A stretch of 64,000 bases of DNA from Endotrypanum monterogeii (Eukaryota > Euglenozoa > Kinetoplastea > Trypanosomatida > Trypanosomatidae), in contig CM007319.1 of assembly GCA_000333855.2 (NCBI GenBank), positions 2,044,205 to 2,108,204 on the forward strand. Direction: 5' to 3'. The notes beneath the pieces were generated by a model. That model saw only the letters and a list, made by a program, of their open reading frames with translations, was not told where the DNA came from and ran no database searches. Position 1 is the first letter of the stretch. Every line of letters starts with the position of its first letter. A program made the position numbers and the translations under genes. This document shows, piece by piece, positions 38,601 to 52,600 of the stretch.

Positions 38601-40323
38601 GTTACCCAATTGCGAAGTTGTTCAAAACCCAATTTATTTACCTGGGTTATGGGATTCGCCCTCCGCAACTGCGGAGTGTGTGTGGGCTTGCTGTCTATAG
38701 GCGAATAGGGCAACGAGGCTGACGATCAGCAGCGATTTCTAGACAACTGAAGCTCAACGATCTATACTCTTTCCAAACGCTAGTGGGTTCTTCGGGCTCG
38801 ACGCCCCAGGTGGCTCGCCTTGGTTGTCCTTTTTGTTTTCCGAGGTTGGCGATTCATCTAGGGAGGCACTGGAGCCAAGAGGCAGACAACTCTGCAGTAC
38901 TCTAGAGAACCTTTTGCACCTTACCTTTTGATTCCATTCAATATACAAAAGTGGTGCAATTATTGACCGTTGTTCTTTTGCTGGACGAGAATAGCTAACT
39001 ACTGAGGAGAGGAGAAACGTTCGTAACAACGGTCTGTATGACTGTGTCCAGTAAAAGTTAGTTTTGCAGATAATAGCCCTCTGTGTTCACTGTATAGAGA
39101 AAGGAAAGAATCGTCTCTCGGTGTTGAGAACGACGACTGACATGCGAAGTAAGGTGCAGGTGAGCCTCGTGCTCAACGTGGTGCCGAAAAAAATTGCTTT
39201 CGTGGATCCCCGACATTTGGGTGAAGAAAGAGGGCTCCTAAGATAATTTTCTGGGGATCAATGTCATCGAGATTGCGATTGATAAGCACTCAAAGTGTGA
39301 AGAACAAATCGTTTTTGGAGCAGCAGCTGCGGGTGTTTTTTTTTTGTAGATTAGTCGGCATTTATACGCAGTGCTGTTTTTGGCTACCTGAGCTTCCCCT
39401 GAAAGCTCTGAGTGGCATCACCTCCTCGAGTCAGTACTAATCATGCTGCAGGGAAAAGTTGAGGTATTGTAACCTAGTAGCGCGACAGGAGACATCTTGT
39501 ATCACCAGATCCTTTGTGTCTTTACGTCAAACGTGAAACATAATGGTGACATTACGGCATAGAAGAACACACACACAGGCTCAAAGAATATGGAGAAGGC
39601 TCTTGGATCGAATTCATCCTTGAACAGGACAGGCATTTTCTACATAGATGAAAGTTCTCGTGTATCACCATGGCGATGGTAACACCATACAGTCTTCTTT
39701 TTTTGTAAGTATGGCACTCGCCAGGTAGACTGATTCTCTTCAAAGCTTATGGGAATGCATCAAATCCACGGTAGAACTTAGACTTGAGAAAAAGCATCTT
39801 TCTCTGTCCAGGTAAAAAAAAAGCACAATTTCTAAGTCGCTTCTATGCTAACGTTCAGCATGTCTGCCACTATCCACATTTCTGAGGGGGTACATCTTTG
39901 TTCATTTCCTCGACGTCGAGGGAATTAGTGGTGGGCTGTCACCAACATGATCCTTGCCGCGCATCTCTTTCGGCCACACCAGTATTAACCAGTACAGTAG
40001 AAACAAGTGGACGAAGCTGTAGCAGGTTGTAGTCACCTTACGCTTAAAGGCTTTCCACTAAAAAGCATCACCTTCGATCCATGTGGAGGTGTTTAGCGTG
40101 TATGGGAGCCTCTTGGTCATTCAGAAAGCCAAACGCAGAATACCTTCATAGTGGTTACACTTTTCCTTATACCCACCTATACAGTTTCGTTGGTGATAGA
40201 AACGACTAGTTATAACACGGTGGCTTTCAATTGTAACTGTATTTGGTCCTTTCACTTACCTCATCTTCTCTCGCTTTCTCAGCACGTTGCTCTTTTCTTC
40301 GACTGTCCTTCCTCTTTTTTTAT

Positions 40324-40325
40324 AG
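40324..40325 (+). promoter_or_regulatory. Predicted trans-splice acceptor AG (distal) for the HECT gene
   Basis: CTTTTCTTCGACTGTCCTTC followed by CTCTTTTTTTATAG is the strongest pyrimidine tract in the region. It would give a 5' UTR of about 320 bases. Confidence 0.5.
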
Positions 40326-40572
40326 GCTCTCGCGACGGGCTTCGATTATCAGATCAATTGGCTTAGGGTATTCAGATCCTACAGTTCCTATATTCGACTT
40401 TCCTACTTCAGTTTCATCTTACTCTTTTGAGGTGAGGTAAGCGGCCAATCCATTGGTTCAAAGGAGTCACGCTCCCATTTTCGCTGCGCTTGCTGCAAAA
40501 TCGGATTGCTGGGACGCTCCCATTTTCCCTTTGTGAACACGCTTCTATTTATTCTGTGTTTTATTTTGTATC

Positions 40573-40574
40573 AG
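40573..40574 (+). promoter_or_regulatory. Predicted trans-splice acceptor AG (proximal) for the HECT gene
   Basis: TTCTGTGTTTTATTTTGTAT ends in CAG, 71 bases before the ATG at 40646. Using either this or the distal acceptor leaves an out-of-frame ATG at 40606 in the leader. Confidence 0.45.
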
Positions 40575-40605
40575 ATTACAAAGCTTACCTGGAAATTGAG
40601 TATTT

Positions 40606-40656
40606 ATGCTGCTCCGGTGCTCGCACCGCTATCGATACAGCAGCAATGTACATTGA
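40606..40656 (+). other. Upstream ORF overlapping the HECT start
   Basis: ATG at 40606-40608, 16 codons, stop TGA at 40654-40656. It is out of frame with the main ORF and overlaps its ATG at 40646. It would be in the leader unless splicing uses an AG at 40639-40643. Confidence 0.5.
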
Positions 40657-43600
40657 CAGTTCCCGCGCTTCGGACATAGACAGGAACGAATCCTCCAATG
40701 ACGTACGCCACAATTCGCAAACATGCGTCTTGACAGACGACGAAGACTACAGCTCCGATAGCTCAGAGCGAAGTTCTTTCTCACGAGGAGCACCACCGGA
40801 AAGCTTGGCGCACCGTTCTGCACCCGAGCGCACCGCAAGACTTCGTGGCACAGGAAGGGAGCCCTTGCGACCTCTTCGCGATTCTACGTACCCGGTGGAA
40901 TATCGGTTTAGTAACTCCACCGTAGATAAGAAGTCCTCAGCAGAATTCAGTACTGTTAAAGAGGAGAGGCGTCTGGGTCTGAAATCTCTCGGTGGACTTG
41001 TAAAATACAGCTCGTCTGACCTTTTGATACAAGCGTGGTGCTTGTGTCCGTCAGAAATCAGAAATAGTGTGCATCCGCCGTATGCTAAGCTACCGAAATG
41101 TCCTGAGGTGTTGGAAACTCGGTTCGGTGACACGGATGAGATATCCCACTTCATGTGCCTCACTGCTCTTCAACTCGGCGAGCGCTACAACCGTGTGACG
41201 CCCGTTCATCTACGATCTCTTCTTGTTCAGGCTGTGGTGCGTGACGAGATCGTATATGCTCATCCGAGCGTGGTGAATAGCGCGCCGTACGCTGATACAC
41301 TGCTCAACCCAGCTTGGGAGGATGCAAGTACAGGTGTTGATGATGCGGATTATGCAACTGGGAATGAGGCAGCCGAAGAAGCTCCAGAGGACGATCTTGA
41401 TGTAGAGTCCGCGGTGAGCTCTTTTGATTTCAGTGTCGCCTTGATGTTTCCTGTTGTGTCACAGGGAATCACAAGCGAGAGTCTTAACCTTCTTCACACC
41501 TTGGTTAACCGATGTCTCAGCTCTTCTACCGAGGTGGCAGTACTGCGTTCCTGGGGTGTTAAACGCATCATACTTCTCTTGCTTCGCCATATGAACACCC
41601 AAGCCAGAAAAAACGAGAACAAAGAATGGCTTGCATCAACATTCTCGTTGCTGTTGAATATCGTTCTCTCGTCCGGTGATACAAAGACATTTTTGGCTCT
41701 CTTGAGGTGGAACCTGCGCCACCCAGAGGTGACAGCTGCTTTGCATATGCGTGGTGCGCTGCGAATAATCGAGGGTTTGGAGCAGAGAAATCCGTACCGT
41801 GTACGTCTCTCGATCCCAAGAGTAACACCGAAGGAGCGTACAATATCTCTTTCCCACTGTGTGGAAAGCACGCCTGCCTCCATCATGGGCCTTTGCGTGC
41901 TCACAGAAGAAGATGCTCCGCGATGCATCGTTTTCACGGAGAACTGTTCCTTTAAAGTTTCCTTGACGCCGCCGTTTGAACTTCTGCGCTGTAGTAGTAC
42001 TGTACCAGACTCTTGCAGAGGCGTGTATGTCGAGGATGACATGAGCATCTGCATTCTAGGTGACACCGGAAAAGTCTTCGTGATAGACAAGGACACACTG
42101 ACACTTACCCGAACATTGTCCCCTCCCACACACCTTCTCAGCGCCACTCAGTTTCCTTTGTATCTTGGAGACGAGGAGTATGTGTCACCTTATTTCTTAG
42201 CGGGCGCTTCCTCAGACCGACACGCCCGCTTTACAGGAGACCAGGTGAGTGGTGTACTCACACCAAGCACCATAATCCTACCGCGTACATGTGACTCACT
42301 AAGTGTCCAGTTCTACCTTTGTCCGATCATCACCGGCACGGTCAACGAAATGACGCTGCTTCGTCTCACCACAGGAAGCAACAATTGGCTTTCTGTATCA
42401 GTTTCGTTGAATCCTCTCACATCAACCATAACGCTCACCTTTCGGCATGGGCAAGACGCCGTGGCTCAAGTTCGAGAGTCCCTAACAACAGAGTGGACTC
42501 TTTGGAGCGCTTCGCTGACGTCCACCAATGAAACGGCATCCTGGTGCGTATTCAGAAATGGCATCTTGTGTGATATGCGCGCACAAAGCGGCGCATTGGT
42601 ACAGACTGATGGCGCAGTGACACCGATATTCTTCAAAGGTTGCTTGAATGCGCATCTGTCGACCCTACAGCTCTGGTGTCGCGCACAGAGCGTCGAGGTC
42701 ATGCGCAACTACGCACTAGAGCAGACGCCGGAGAGCAAATCACAGTTTCTTGTCTTTTCATTTTTAATGGACGAAGGGCTCGGGCGCTCCTTCCACAGTC
42801 CGCAGACAGGCTATGTGTGGCAAGGCACAGGCCTTGTCTGGGACATCCCACCAAGACCGTTCCCTGTGAGCCGGCGTGTTCCGCACAGGGTTTACTGGAG
42901 ACCCTTTGGCAACTACTACGTTGTGAGAAATCACTTTGAGTACGCTATTATCGAGCCACAGTCGACTACGTGGATTGGTCGCGACGGGCGTGTTCTTGAG
43001 CAAGGAGAAGCACTTCTTTCTGTGAATGAGAGACCTTTTTATAATATCGCAGACGGATGCTTTTTTCTCTCTACGCAAAACATTGTCGGCCTTCGGTCTG
43101 TCAAGTCAAACTTGCCACCAGCGGCATACTTGCGACACCTGCCATCTGTGGTACACGGCAGACAAAACTGCGAGATGGTGGTGGAAGCTGTAAGAGGTGG
43201 CGCTGTGGTTACGATCAGAAAGTATCTGGAATACCTGGTTCACCAAATGAACCTGCGCCTGCTGACGAATAACAATGATGAGTACAACAGCCCTGTCCGT
43301 CTCTCTTCAAGTCGGCGAGAAAATCTTTGCGTTGTTGGTCGACTTCTCGACCTGACTGAGTGCCTAGTTTTGAGTTTGGAAACGAGCGAAAACGAATGGC
43401 TGCACTCTGAGTTGCCTCTTTCTTTTGTTGGCCGTGTCCTGAGCGTTTACGTGAAGCCGTTTGGGCGACAATGTCCCAGGAAAGTGGTGCGGTTCGTGGT
43501 GGACACATACAAGCGTCTCCAACGCTTTGGGGAGAGAGTGCAAGAGGATAGGTATTTGGAGGAGGCCGTCAGTGTGTTTGACGATCTTAATCGCATGATT

Positions 43601-46600
43601 CTGACCTCCTGCGTCGACTACGACTTCCAGCTGAAACTAATTACGGAGAGTGTGAGCCTGAAGGATGTGCACCAGCTGCTGCAGCTTGAGAATCTCTCGC
43701 AGTTTGTTGCGTCCGTAATACAGAAGGACATGAAAAAGATGTTCATGACTTTTCTGCACCGCTTGAAGGAGGAGTGCCAGGAGGAGGCAATGCTCATCCT
43801 AGACAATAAAGCTTCTCGAGTTACCGCGTCCGAAGCGATGCTCAGAACGCTCCTAGCAATGCTATCACAGCAGGGGCACTCGCATTGGCACCTGGTCGCC
43901 GCTGCTCTGATCAGCTCTCTCTGCAAGTGGATTATACGCTCTTTCGAGGAGCGCTATTCGCTAGATACTGATCGCTATGCCCACATGGATGTTCTCAAAG
44001 AAACTTCCATCGGCATCGTCCTCTTCCCCGTTGTGCACTACATGCGCGACATGCACCTTGACGCATCCATCGCTCCGGATGCACTGAGAGCACTTATCGA
44101 CGCGCGAAAGTGTCTCACACGCTGTAACCCCGTACCGTGTAAGACGGATGAGGTTCTTGTTTCGTTCACTGAGACGCACTATGTAGCGTCGCCAGCTCTG
44201 CTGACGGGTCCCTTCTGTGCCAACCTTTCCTTACAGTATGCCAAAAGCATCGAGGTGAAGTACTTGGATCTCCCTGAAACAGACTGCGAGTCTACCGTAG
44301 TGACCGTCTCGCTCATAACGAACAACTGCTTGTCCATAGTCGATGAGCTGTCCCCGGGTGGGAGTACCATCTTCTCGGAGGGTGCCCACATTTCTATAAT
44401 GTGCGGTGCAGATGCCAGACCGGACTTCCCGGTCTCTGGAGTGGAGTTGCGGGTGCACACAGCAGTGGAACTCAAGACGGAGAAGACAGACTGGTTGCGT
44501 GATATTTGTCTTGCGCTCGGCTCTATTATCATTCACGTGACGCAAAGCAACCTCCAGAACACCGCTCGTTCCGGTAGAGTCATCCGCAGGGATTCTTTTC
44601 TTCGCGGCGGCCTATCAACCAGTGAGCAGAAGCGCAACAAAATCCCCCCCGTGGTAGGAGATAAAGAAGAGTACGCTGAGTTGTACGCGCGACTGTGCGC
44701 GATAGCAGAAGAGACAGATTCGTCTCTGATTGCTACATGGACTGCCTTGTACGAAAGGAGTAACATTCGGTACTCTGAGCGGCTCCAGAGAATAATGCGA
44801 TGGGCGAGCTGCGCGCTTGCATGGCACACGCTCTCGATACCATCCGAGGAGGAGCAGACTGTGGAGCGGCTGCTTTGTGAAAGTGTGGACGCCATTAAAC
44901 GCAAGACGTTTCTGCTGCTGGAGGCGCTCCAGCAGGGCCGAGAGGACGCGATTGTGGACCGGGCACGGTTTTTGCTCTTTAATGTAACGCCGCGGCTTTT
45001 CGGAGAGTCGCAGTTGACAGAGCATCAGCACACGGAAGAGCCGGTCATGGAAGAGTCGGACCGTGGCTCCCACCGATTGTCGCGAGTCGGTTTCTCGGTC
45101 GGAAACCGAAGCCGGACCGCTGTGACAAGTTTCAAAATGCTCACAGCGCACGCGCTTGACCTTTCAACCAACTATCGGGGGTCACTGCTGAGCATGCGCA
45201 AGACGGCCTCACGGGCGACGGACGAGTCACCGTTAAATATTTTCAGCAGGGCTGTGAGGAATGAGGACGAGAGTTTGCCGAACAAGATCATCTACTACCT
45301 CATCAATGGGCTTGACAGATCAACCGATGACATCGACAACGATCTGGTACTCAAAACGCAGCAGGCGGTGTATCAGACAGCAGCGTACAGGCTGCAGGAA
45401 GATCTGTGCGACTCGTTTTCAAGCGATCGGGAGATGCTTTCAGCTATATTGATGACTCATTTGAAGTACCGTCTGGAGCTAGCAAAATCTACCGTCAGTG
45501 TAGCGGGCGATGAAGGAGACGCGTCGGGGGAGGCAAAGGTCCGCTTTGGTTACCACTATACAGAGCAGATGATCGGGTGCGGTATGCTTCGGGAGCTTGA
45601 ATTGCAGAAGGCTGTATGCTCGTTTGTGCAGAGCTCGCTGCGCTCGCTCCTGAGCAAGCTCGATGACACGGAGGACTTTCCGTACGTAGAGGCGGTCTAT
45701 ATGTGCGCTACGCTGTGCCACCCCTGGGACGGTGTTGACATGGCGATCTTGCAGCCGCAAGAGATCATCTCCTTTCTCAACCGACTCTTTACAGCCGCAT
45801 GTACCCTGATCCTCACCTTGAGCGTTACTGCCACCGACAAGTATTATGAGAGTCGCGGACTGTTCGATTTGGCGCATCGATGCACTGTCATTCCCAACGC
45901 TATGCTGGAGATGTCTATTGATGGCGTTCACATTGTGCAAGGTGAAGTACAGGGGTTACATGTAGAGAATCTCAGCGTGGTGTTCAGTGCCCGAACACAC
46001 TGGAAAGCGCACGGCGCAAACTTGAAGATACCGGCAAAGTCAGACGATGTTGACTGCTATGCAAACTACGGTATCCCAAAAGTGATCAGCCAGTTTCCGG
46101 ACGTGCATTACTTTGAGGTGACGATTGATTTCGCGCTGCATCCAAGAAACCTGACGATGTCATTAGGCCTAAGCTTCGTGCCACTGGCACCGCTTGATAG
46201 CTTGCGGGAGGACTGCGTGATTTCATTGGGATCTAACGGTCGTGTTGACACTCCTGATAGGAAACATCGCTACCTGTGCAGTCGATGGAAAATTGGTGAC
46301 GTTGTTGGCTGCGGTCTTATGGCTCCATCAAACGGAGTCTTTTTTACGCTTAACGGCGAATTTCTTGGTGTAGTGGCAGAGGTTTCAGACCTTTCCACTG
46401 TAATTCCATTTCTCAGCGTTTTTTGTGAAGACACACTTATGAAGCTCATTGTCAATTTCGGCGAGGTGCAGCCATTCCGCTTCGACCTGGCGTCCATACA
46501 CTGCAGCTGCCGGCATCTTTACCTCACCCCGAGGGTGGTGTGCGACACGGTCATCATCACAACAGACTACCTCGTCAGCATGTGCTACAAGGGGCTGTCA

Positions 46601-49600
46601 CAGGGAGATGAAAAGGCGGTGGCGAGCGACGAAGCTATCAGTAGCCTTCTCGAGAAGGCGGCGGCGTTTCTCAGCTCCTCAACGATGTCACTGATGATGA
46701 TGATTGACAAGTGTCCTTTGGGGCAGAGCGTCCGCACTGAGCAGATTGTCGTATTGCTTTCACGCCTTTTCCACTGTGTTTCCATTGTGATCGAGTGCTT
46801 TCGCTACGACTCTGTCACACCGCGCACTCATGCGATGATCCTTCAGTTGTGCGCCGCCGTTCTCACGCGATGCCGCGATAAGTGGGTAAAGGTCCGTGCC
46901 TCACAGGGCCTGACAATGTTGTGCAGAATTCTGCGTCCAGAGTATCTCGTGGGTGCCTGGGAGACGCTGCGGGCTATCGTGTCCTCTGAAGACATTGTTC
47001 AGCAGCTCGTCGACCTAGCTCGCATCAAATTTGTAAAAGGGGTTGAGCCACCCATGCAGCCGCCCCGTTGGGTTGGCGACGCCACGGTTGTGAAGGGCAA
47101 AGGGACCTTCTTTGGGTCTGCTCCGTTGCCAAGAAAAGGCACGCATCTCGTTGGGTTTCGCATCAAGCGGCTACAACAGCAGGTTCAGGGGCCTGGGGCA
47201 CCGCTGGGCGGGTGTTACTACCTCGGGCTGGCACATGGCCAGCCGCTGATTTCCAACATGGGCACTCTGCTCAGCCGGAGTGATGTTTATGTGCTACAGG
47301 ACACAGATGACCAGGACCAGGTGCCACATCTTCTGTTGCGCCGTCATTGCATCCCTCGCAACAACCACCGCCGAGTCTTTGGTAACGATGAGTTGGTGTG
47401 GGTCGAGTTTAATGCAGACTACGGTGAGATCGTTTTTTATCGCGAGAATATGACGATGATCGGCCTCGCGTTCGCCAACATTACGCAGGTTGACGACTTG
47501 TACCCTATTGCGTTTCTCTTCAATGAGGATGCCTCCTGCGAAATCCTTGCGCCGCCATCCTTTACGGACGGGTCTGTGCACAGCTGGCCGGAGTTTCTGC
47601 GCCGCAGTGCCGCGATTGACACACTCCAAGGGCTTCACATTGTTCCAGGGTTTTCTGCAGTTATTTCACTCATGGTGCAACGCTCCATTTCGCAGCTCGA
47701 TCGTGGCCTGGACGCATGCCTCGTGGCACTGGGTGTCTTGGGCGCGGAGAGAAGCTACCTTTATTGCCAGCACGATACATATGGCATGGTTGTAGTGCAC
47801 GCGGTTGCCGAAGTCACCGGAAAGGTAGTTGTATTTCTTGCTAGTGATGAGGACAAGCGGCTGTTTACTGTGCAACCGCATGAGCTCAAGCCGTCTTTTA
47901 TCCCAACGCCGCTGTACCAGAGCAGTGCTCCAGACGCGCACTCCTGCGCCACATTGCTGTCAAACGAGCTCTATCGTATTCTCCACGAGGCATCCGCAGT
48001 GGCTCCACTCCTCCAGAAAGAAGAAGAGGCGCGACGGAAAATAGAACGCCAGTATGGAGAGTCGTTAAGCTCCACCATCGCAACGAACCTTATCGGTATT
48101 CTCACAGAGCAGCAAGGGGGGTGGTTTGGGCAGCTGTCAAGAGCTACCCCCACTTCAGCAGAGGTCTCCGGATCTGCCTTTGCGCACCGCCATTCCAACT
48201 CTAGCATCTTATTCTCAGGCCAGTCTGTTTGCATTGACCTTCATTACTCGACAAAGACGCTGCATCTACCTAATCCTTCGGTGGCTGTCACCACTGCTAC
48301 CGGCTGCTCTGTTGCGCGTGGAAATGTGCAGCTTGACCAGCGTTTCACCCTTGCCGTGTCTGTTACGCAGACGTCGGCAAACGATTTGATGTACATTGGA
48401 TTAACTACCACCCGAATGCGTTGGCCAGACACGCAGGACGAGGTTGCCAACTGGGACGATGCCTGGGTTCTCTGCAACCGAGACTCTGTTGCTACGAACA
48501 GTGTGAACTGCTGCATGGAGCCTGGTATGATCTTTGGTGCGGCGGACAAGGTTTTTCAGAGCGGTGACGTATTGCTTATGCGAGTCGATCGGCAGGAGAA
48601 CACACTGGCTTTTACACGTCTGCGAAACAGCGAGCAGACTGACCTTGGTGTCTTGTTCGAGGGCATCCCATCCATGTGTGACCTGCGACCGATGGTCGTG
48701 TGTGGTGAGGAATCAGTCATTGTTTTCTCCACAATCAACTCTTGTCTTTTCCCTGCGCGACTAACCAGCCCTGTGACCAGTTTCAACAATCCAGCGCGTG
48801 AGAAGATGGTTTGCAGTGTCTGCTCACGACGGCTCATACCACCCTGGTACGGCGGCGAAGAAAGTCTTGCTCTCTGCGAGTGGTGTTTCAATTCCTGGAA
48901 GCAACCAAAGGATATGTTTTTTCTCGTGAGCACCGCGTCGCGCACGATTCCCGAGTATCTAGTTTCGGATCACTGTCCTGAAACTCTGGTAGAGGGCGAG
49001 TATGTGGAGTTTGATGAGAACGCTGGGCTTCAGTGGTCAACGCTGTGGAGTGTCAACTCAGAGATGCTAGGCAGCACGTCCATTGCGATAAATGATGAGT
49101 GTTTTGCTTTCAGCGATGAGCTTCCGCAGTTTGGGGAGTGTCGTGTTGACGTGCAACTGAGTCATATTGCAGGTGTCCCAGGCCACCCGTTCAGCGGCTT
49201 GCACTCTTTCAAGCCTCTGTGGCGCGACGGGGAGCAAATCCGTGCCACACGGATCTTACGCAGCGACTGTATGGCGGTGAGCTCGACGCTGTTGCCCACA
49301 CATACAAAGTTGTACATGTGCTTACACATTCAGGGCATCGCAGGGAATCCCCTTTTCTCTATGACAGAGGTCTTTGTAGGAGTGACCACTTTGGCAGATA
49401 CGTCACGGCCAACGAGCCGCGCGGACCTCGAGCAGTTGTGTGCCGCGAAGAGCGCGTGGGGCGCGTGGTGCGATACAAGCGACAAAGTGACGAGCGACGG
49501 TGTCGTTCACATACTCATCGACGCTCTTCACAACTCCATTCTCTTTAGTTCCAGTTTCAGTGGTCTGCAATGCAAACCTTTCGTCATATCCAGCAACATT

Positions 49601-52600
49601 TCTGCCGACACCGACGAAGATAATTTTCGCCTCCTCGTTTTTTCACGTGATCCGTGTGTTGTCTGCTCCCAGGAGGGGATTGTGTCCTATAATGAGTGCA
49701 TCGAGCCAAGCTTCGCACCGCTCGCGATCGGCCTGTTCCCGGAAAAAAGCGACAACGCGTCCATGGACACCTTCAACGAAGCGATTTTGCTAATGGACAC
49801 TGTCGAGCGCACTCAAACTTACACGAAAACGGAGTGGCAGTACTCCCCACAGGTCAGCAAGCTGGATAATGGGACACTTTTTTACATTGGCGATACGGTG
49901 ACTTTTTTCTACGACGGGGTGACGATTCGGGTGTTCGTTCAAGGAATACACCTGGCGAGTCTTAAGCTACGTGACGACCAGCGAAATGAGCGCCTGCGTG
50001 TTGTCGCATATCTTTCCACACGAGGAACTACAACTACGATTGTTCCCCCGCTTTATGGTACCTCACACCTAGGCAAGATCACGCGCGTGTGTGGCTCTGA
50101 TGTGGCTGTTGTCGAGTCCATATCTGATCGCGGGTGCAGCCACATATTTGCAATTCGTAAGTCTGCCGTGCGCTTCTGTGCAATTGTGGCCACCGCTGCC
50201 GAGTTGTGTCCACCCCTGCGCGAAGGCGATCCGGTTGCTTTCAAGGTCGGAGGACTGCAGATCTCAAAGCGGGGCATTATTGCCTCCGTGAAAGGCACTG
50301 TTGCGAATGTGTGCGAAGGAGGTGACAAGCGCAACCTCATCGCTGTCAACACGCATCAGTGTTTCCTCCTGCAAAACGAAGGCAAGCAGCGGTACACGTA
50401 CGCCTTGTATACCCCCATCTCACCGCCAACTAGCTCTGTAACGCGTGTATTTGAGGTAGGTAAGAATAAGTTGCGCCTCCAGAGCCGCGGCTCGTACAAC
50501 GGAATCATGTTCGACTGCAAAACCTCGGAGTCCATTGAACTGATTGGAATGTCGGTGCTCACGCGAGTTACTGGATGCCATCAGTTGCGGGCCTATTTCC
50601 GCAAGGGCTCAAGCGCGACCCACGAACGCGACAGTCGATCTTGGACATTGATTTTCGAAGACATGATCGACATGACCGTCGATCAACAGGTCAGCATACC
50701 ATTTTCACCTATAATGCTGGAGGGCGGCACAACTTTTTCCTTTTATATCAACACGTCGCACAACTGCGGCATCGGCTTTTACTGCGAGGAAGACGGCTGC
50801 CGTGGTGACATTGGTCAGGTGCTGGACACAGACGGCATTCTGTCCGTGTGCCTAGGGCGAAAGAGCGGAAGCGGTGACCCTTTCGCGGAGTTCAGCATGT
50901 CACCTCGAGGGTTCTGCGGCAGTATCAAGTACAAGAAGAGTCACTCCTCTGCCTTGTCCTTGATTGAGGGAAGGCTCTCTACCGGTCTGCCCACGGACAC
51001 AAGTTTTTATCATTCCAGCGAATGGATGCGCTTAATCTGCCGCCCGTCGACAACGTCGAGAGGCACTTCCGTCACATTCCGAGTGCAGGTTTTCTCGTTG
51101 GCTGTGCGCATCACCTCCTTCCGGTTGCCTGTACTTTTATTGAGACAATCCACGCGCGCCGCGCAGGGTATCTCCCACTGCTTCATCTCCATGTTTTATA
51201 AGTCGGAGGACAGCCCCAAAAGACAGTGCATCTGGAATTCACGCTTCGTAGTTCAAGGGGACACCTCGGAGGTTGTGCTGACCCCGGCGGGTCTTTCCCT
51301 AGAACAGGGAACCTACGTATTCCAGGTATTGCTAAAAAATATTGACAGTGGTAGCGCTAGTGTTCCTCCGCCTTTGTGTCTCCTGAGCGGCAGTGAACAG
51401 TCATACCAGCGCAAAAACGATCTTATCGCAGTAAGTGGGTTCTTCGGTGACGTAATCTGTGAGGCAAACAGCCCTGTGCTGGAGGGTGAGCTACACACCC
51501 TCGTCAGCGGCACCCACCTGAATCAGAACAACTCGGCCTCGTACAACGGTATCATGTTTGACTTGCGCAGCAAGAGAGAGATCACCTTGGAGCAGGTGTT
51601 TTGCATCTCACAGACCACGTCTGATCGTGTCACTGTCCGCATCTTCTGGAAGGAGGGAAGCATGGAGGGGGCTGAGAAGGCGCCACACCAATGGCGTGAG
51701 GTGGTCAACAAAGAGGTGGCTGTGGTCGATAAGCACCCCTTTTCCGTTGGCCCGCTGATGCTACACATGCGTGCCAATCAAATCTACTCGATTTTCATCA
51801 ACACATCGTCGAGCTGTGGTGTTCGCTTTTACAATAGCAGTGACGGACACGTTGGAGATATCCGCGACGAGTTTGACAGCGATGGTATTTTGACTGTGTA
51901 CGTTGGTCGGAAAAGTGAGTCTTCGACGCCGTTCGTTGAGCTGCCACTAGAGCCACGTGCATTTCGCGGTCGAATCACATATCGCACCTACGCGCAGCAG
52001 AATGCAGAGTCGATAGACTATGCTATATTTCCCTACGTCCGCGGCTTTCTTGTCACTCGAATGTTGGTGGCTTTGATGTCGTACGTCGAATTGTCCGTTG
52101 CGGACCACGCCGGCAGCTTTTGCTACGAGCAGCTCCTCAAGACGATTTCTTTGCTGGCTACCTCTCCGATGGAGTCGATTTCGGATTTGTCAGGTGCAGA
52201 GGACATTCTTTCGTCCCTCCTCCGGGACTCTGGGGAGGGACATAACACCACCACCAGAATCCCGGTCGCTGGCAACCACATTTCCCTTCTGGTTCCACTT
52301 GCGATGGGTGACATTGCTCTGCTCACCAGCCTGGAGTGCTCCCAAGCCAACGTGTTTGTGCAGTTACAGTCTGATGTGCAATCAGATGGAACGGTGCTGG
52401 TAAGGAGAATAGGCACCACTGAAGTATTTCGCGTACCTGCGAAAGGACTTCTTCCCATCACAAAATGTGTCTTGTGCGACGGGATGTACGCCCAGGGATC
52501 CTGCTCCGTTTCTGACGTGGAGCACGCACCCGTGGTCTCCGAAGATGCGAGGGCACTGGAGCTTGTTGCGCATGCACTTCAGCAAAGACAACCTACCATG

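Larger units (their letters stand above)
35629..40645. other. Divergent strand-switch region (5 kb)
   Basis: Minus-strand genes end their run at 35628 and a plus-strand gene starts at 40646, so transcription diverges from here. In kinetoplastids such regions are RNA polymerase II start zones without conventional promoters. I looked for tRNA box A/B pairs and 5S-like sequence and saw none. Small frames at 37057-37323 (minus) and 38176-38586 (plus) begin with ATG but have no recognisable domain. A C10-A12 junction lies at 38412-38431. The last 400 bases contain the splice signals of the giant gene. Confidence 0.75.

Noticed and set aside
40490..40645. 52-codon N-terminal extension of the giant HECT protein
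   Set aside because: It begins with TTG, not ATG, and reads through the proximal pyrimidine tract and acceptor (YSVFYFVSDY).
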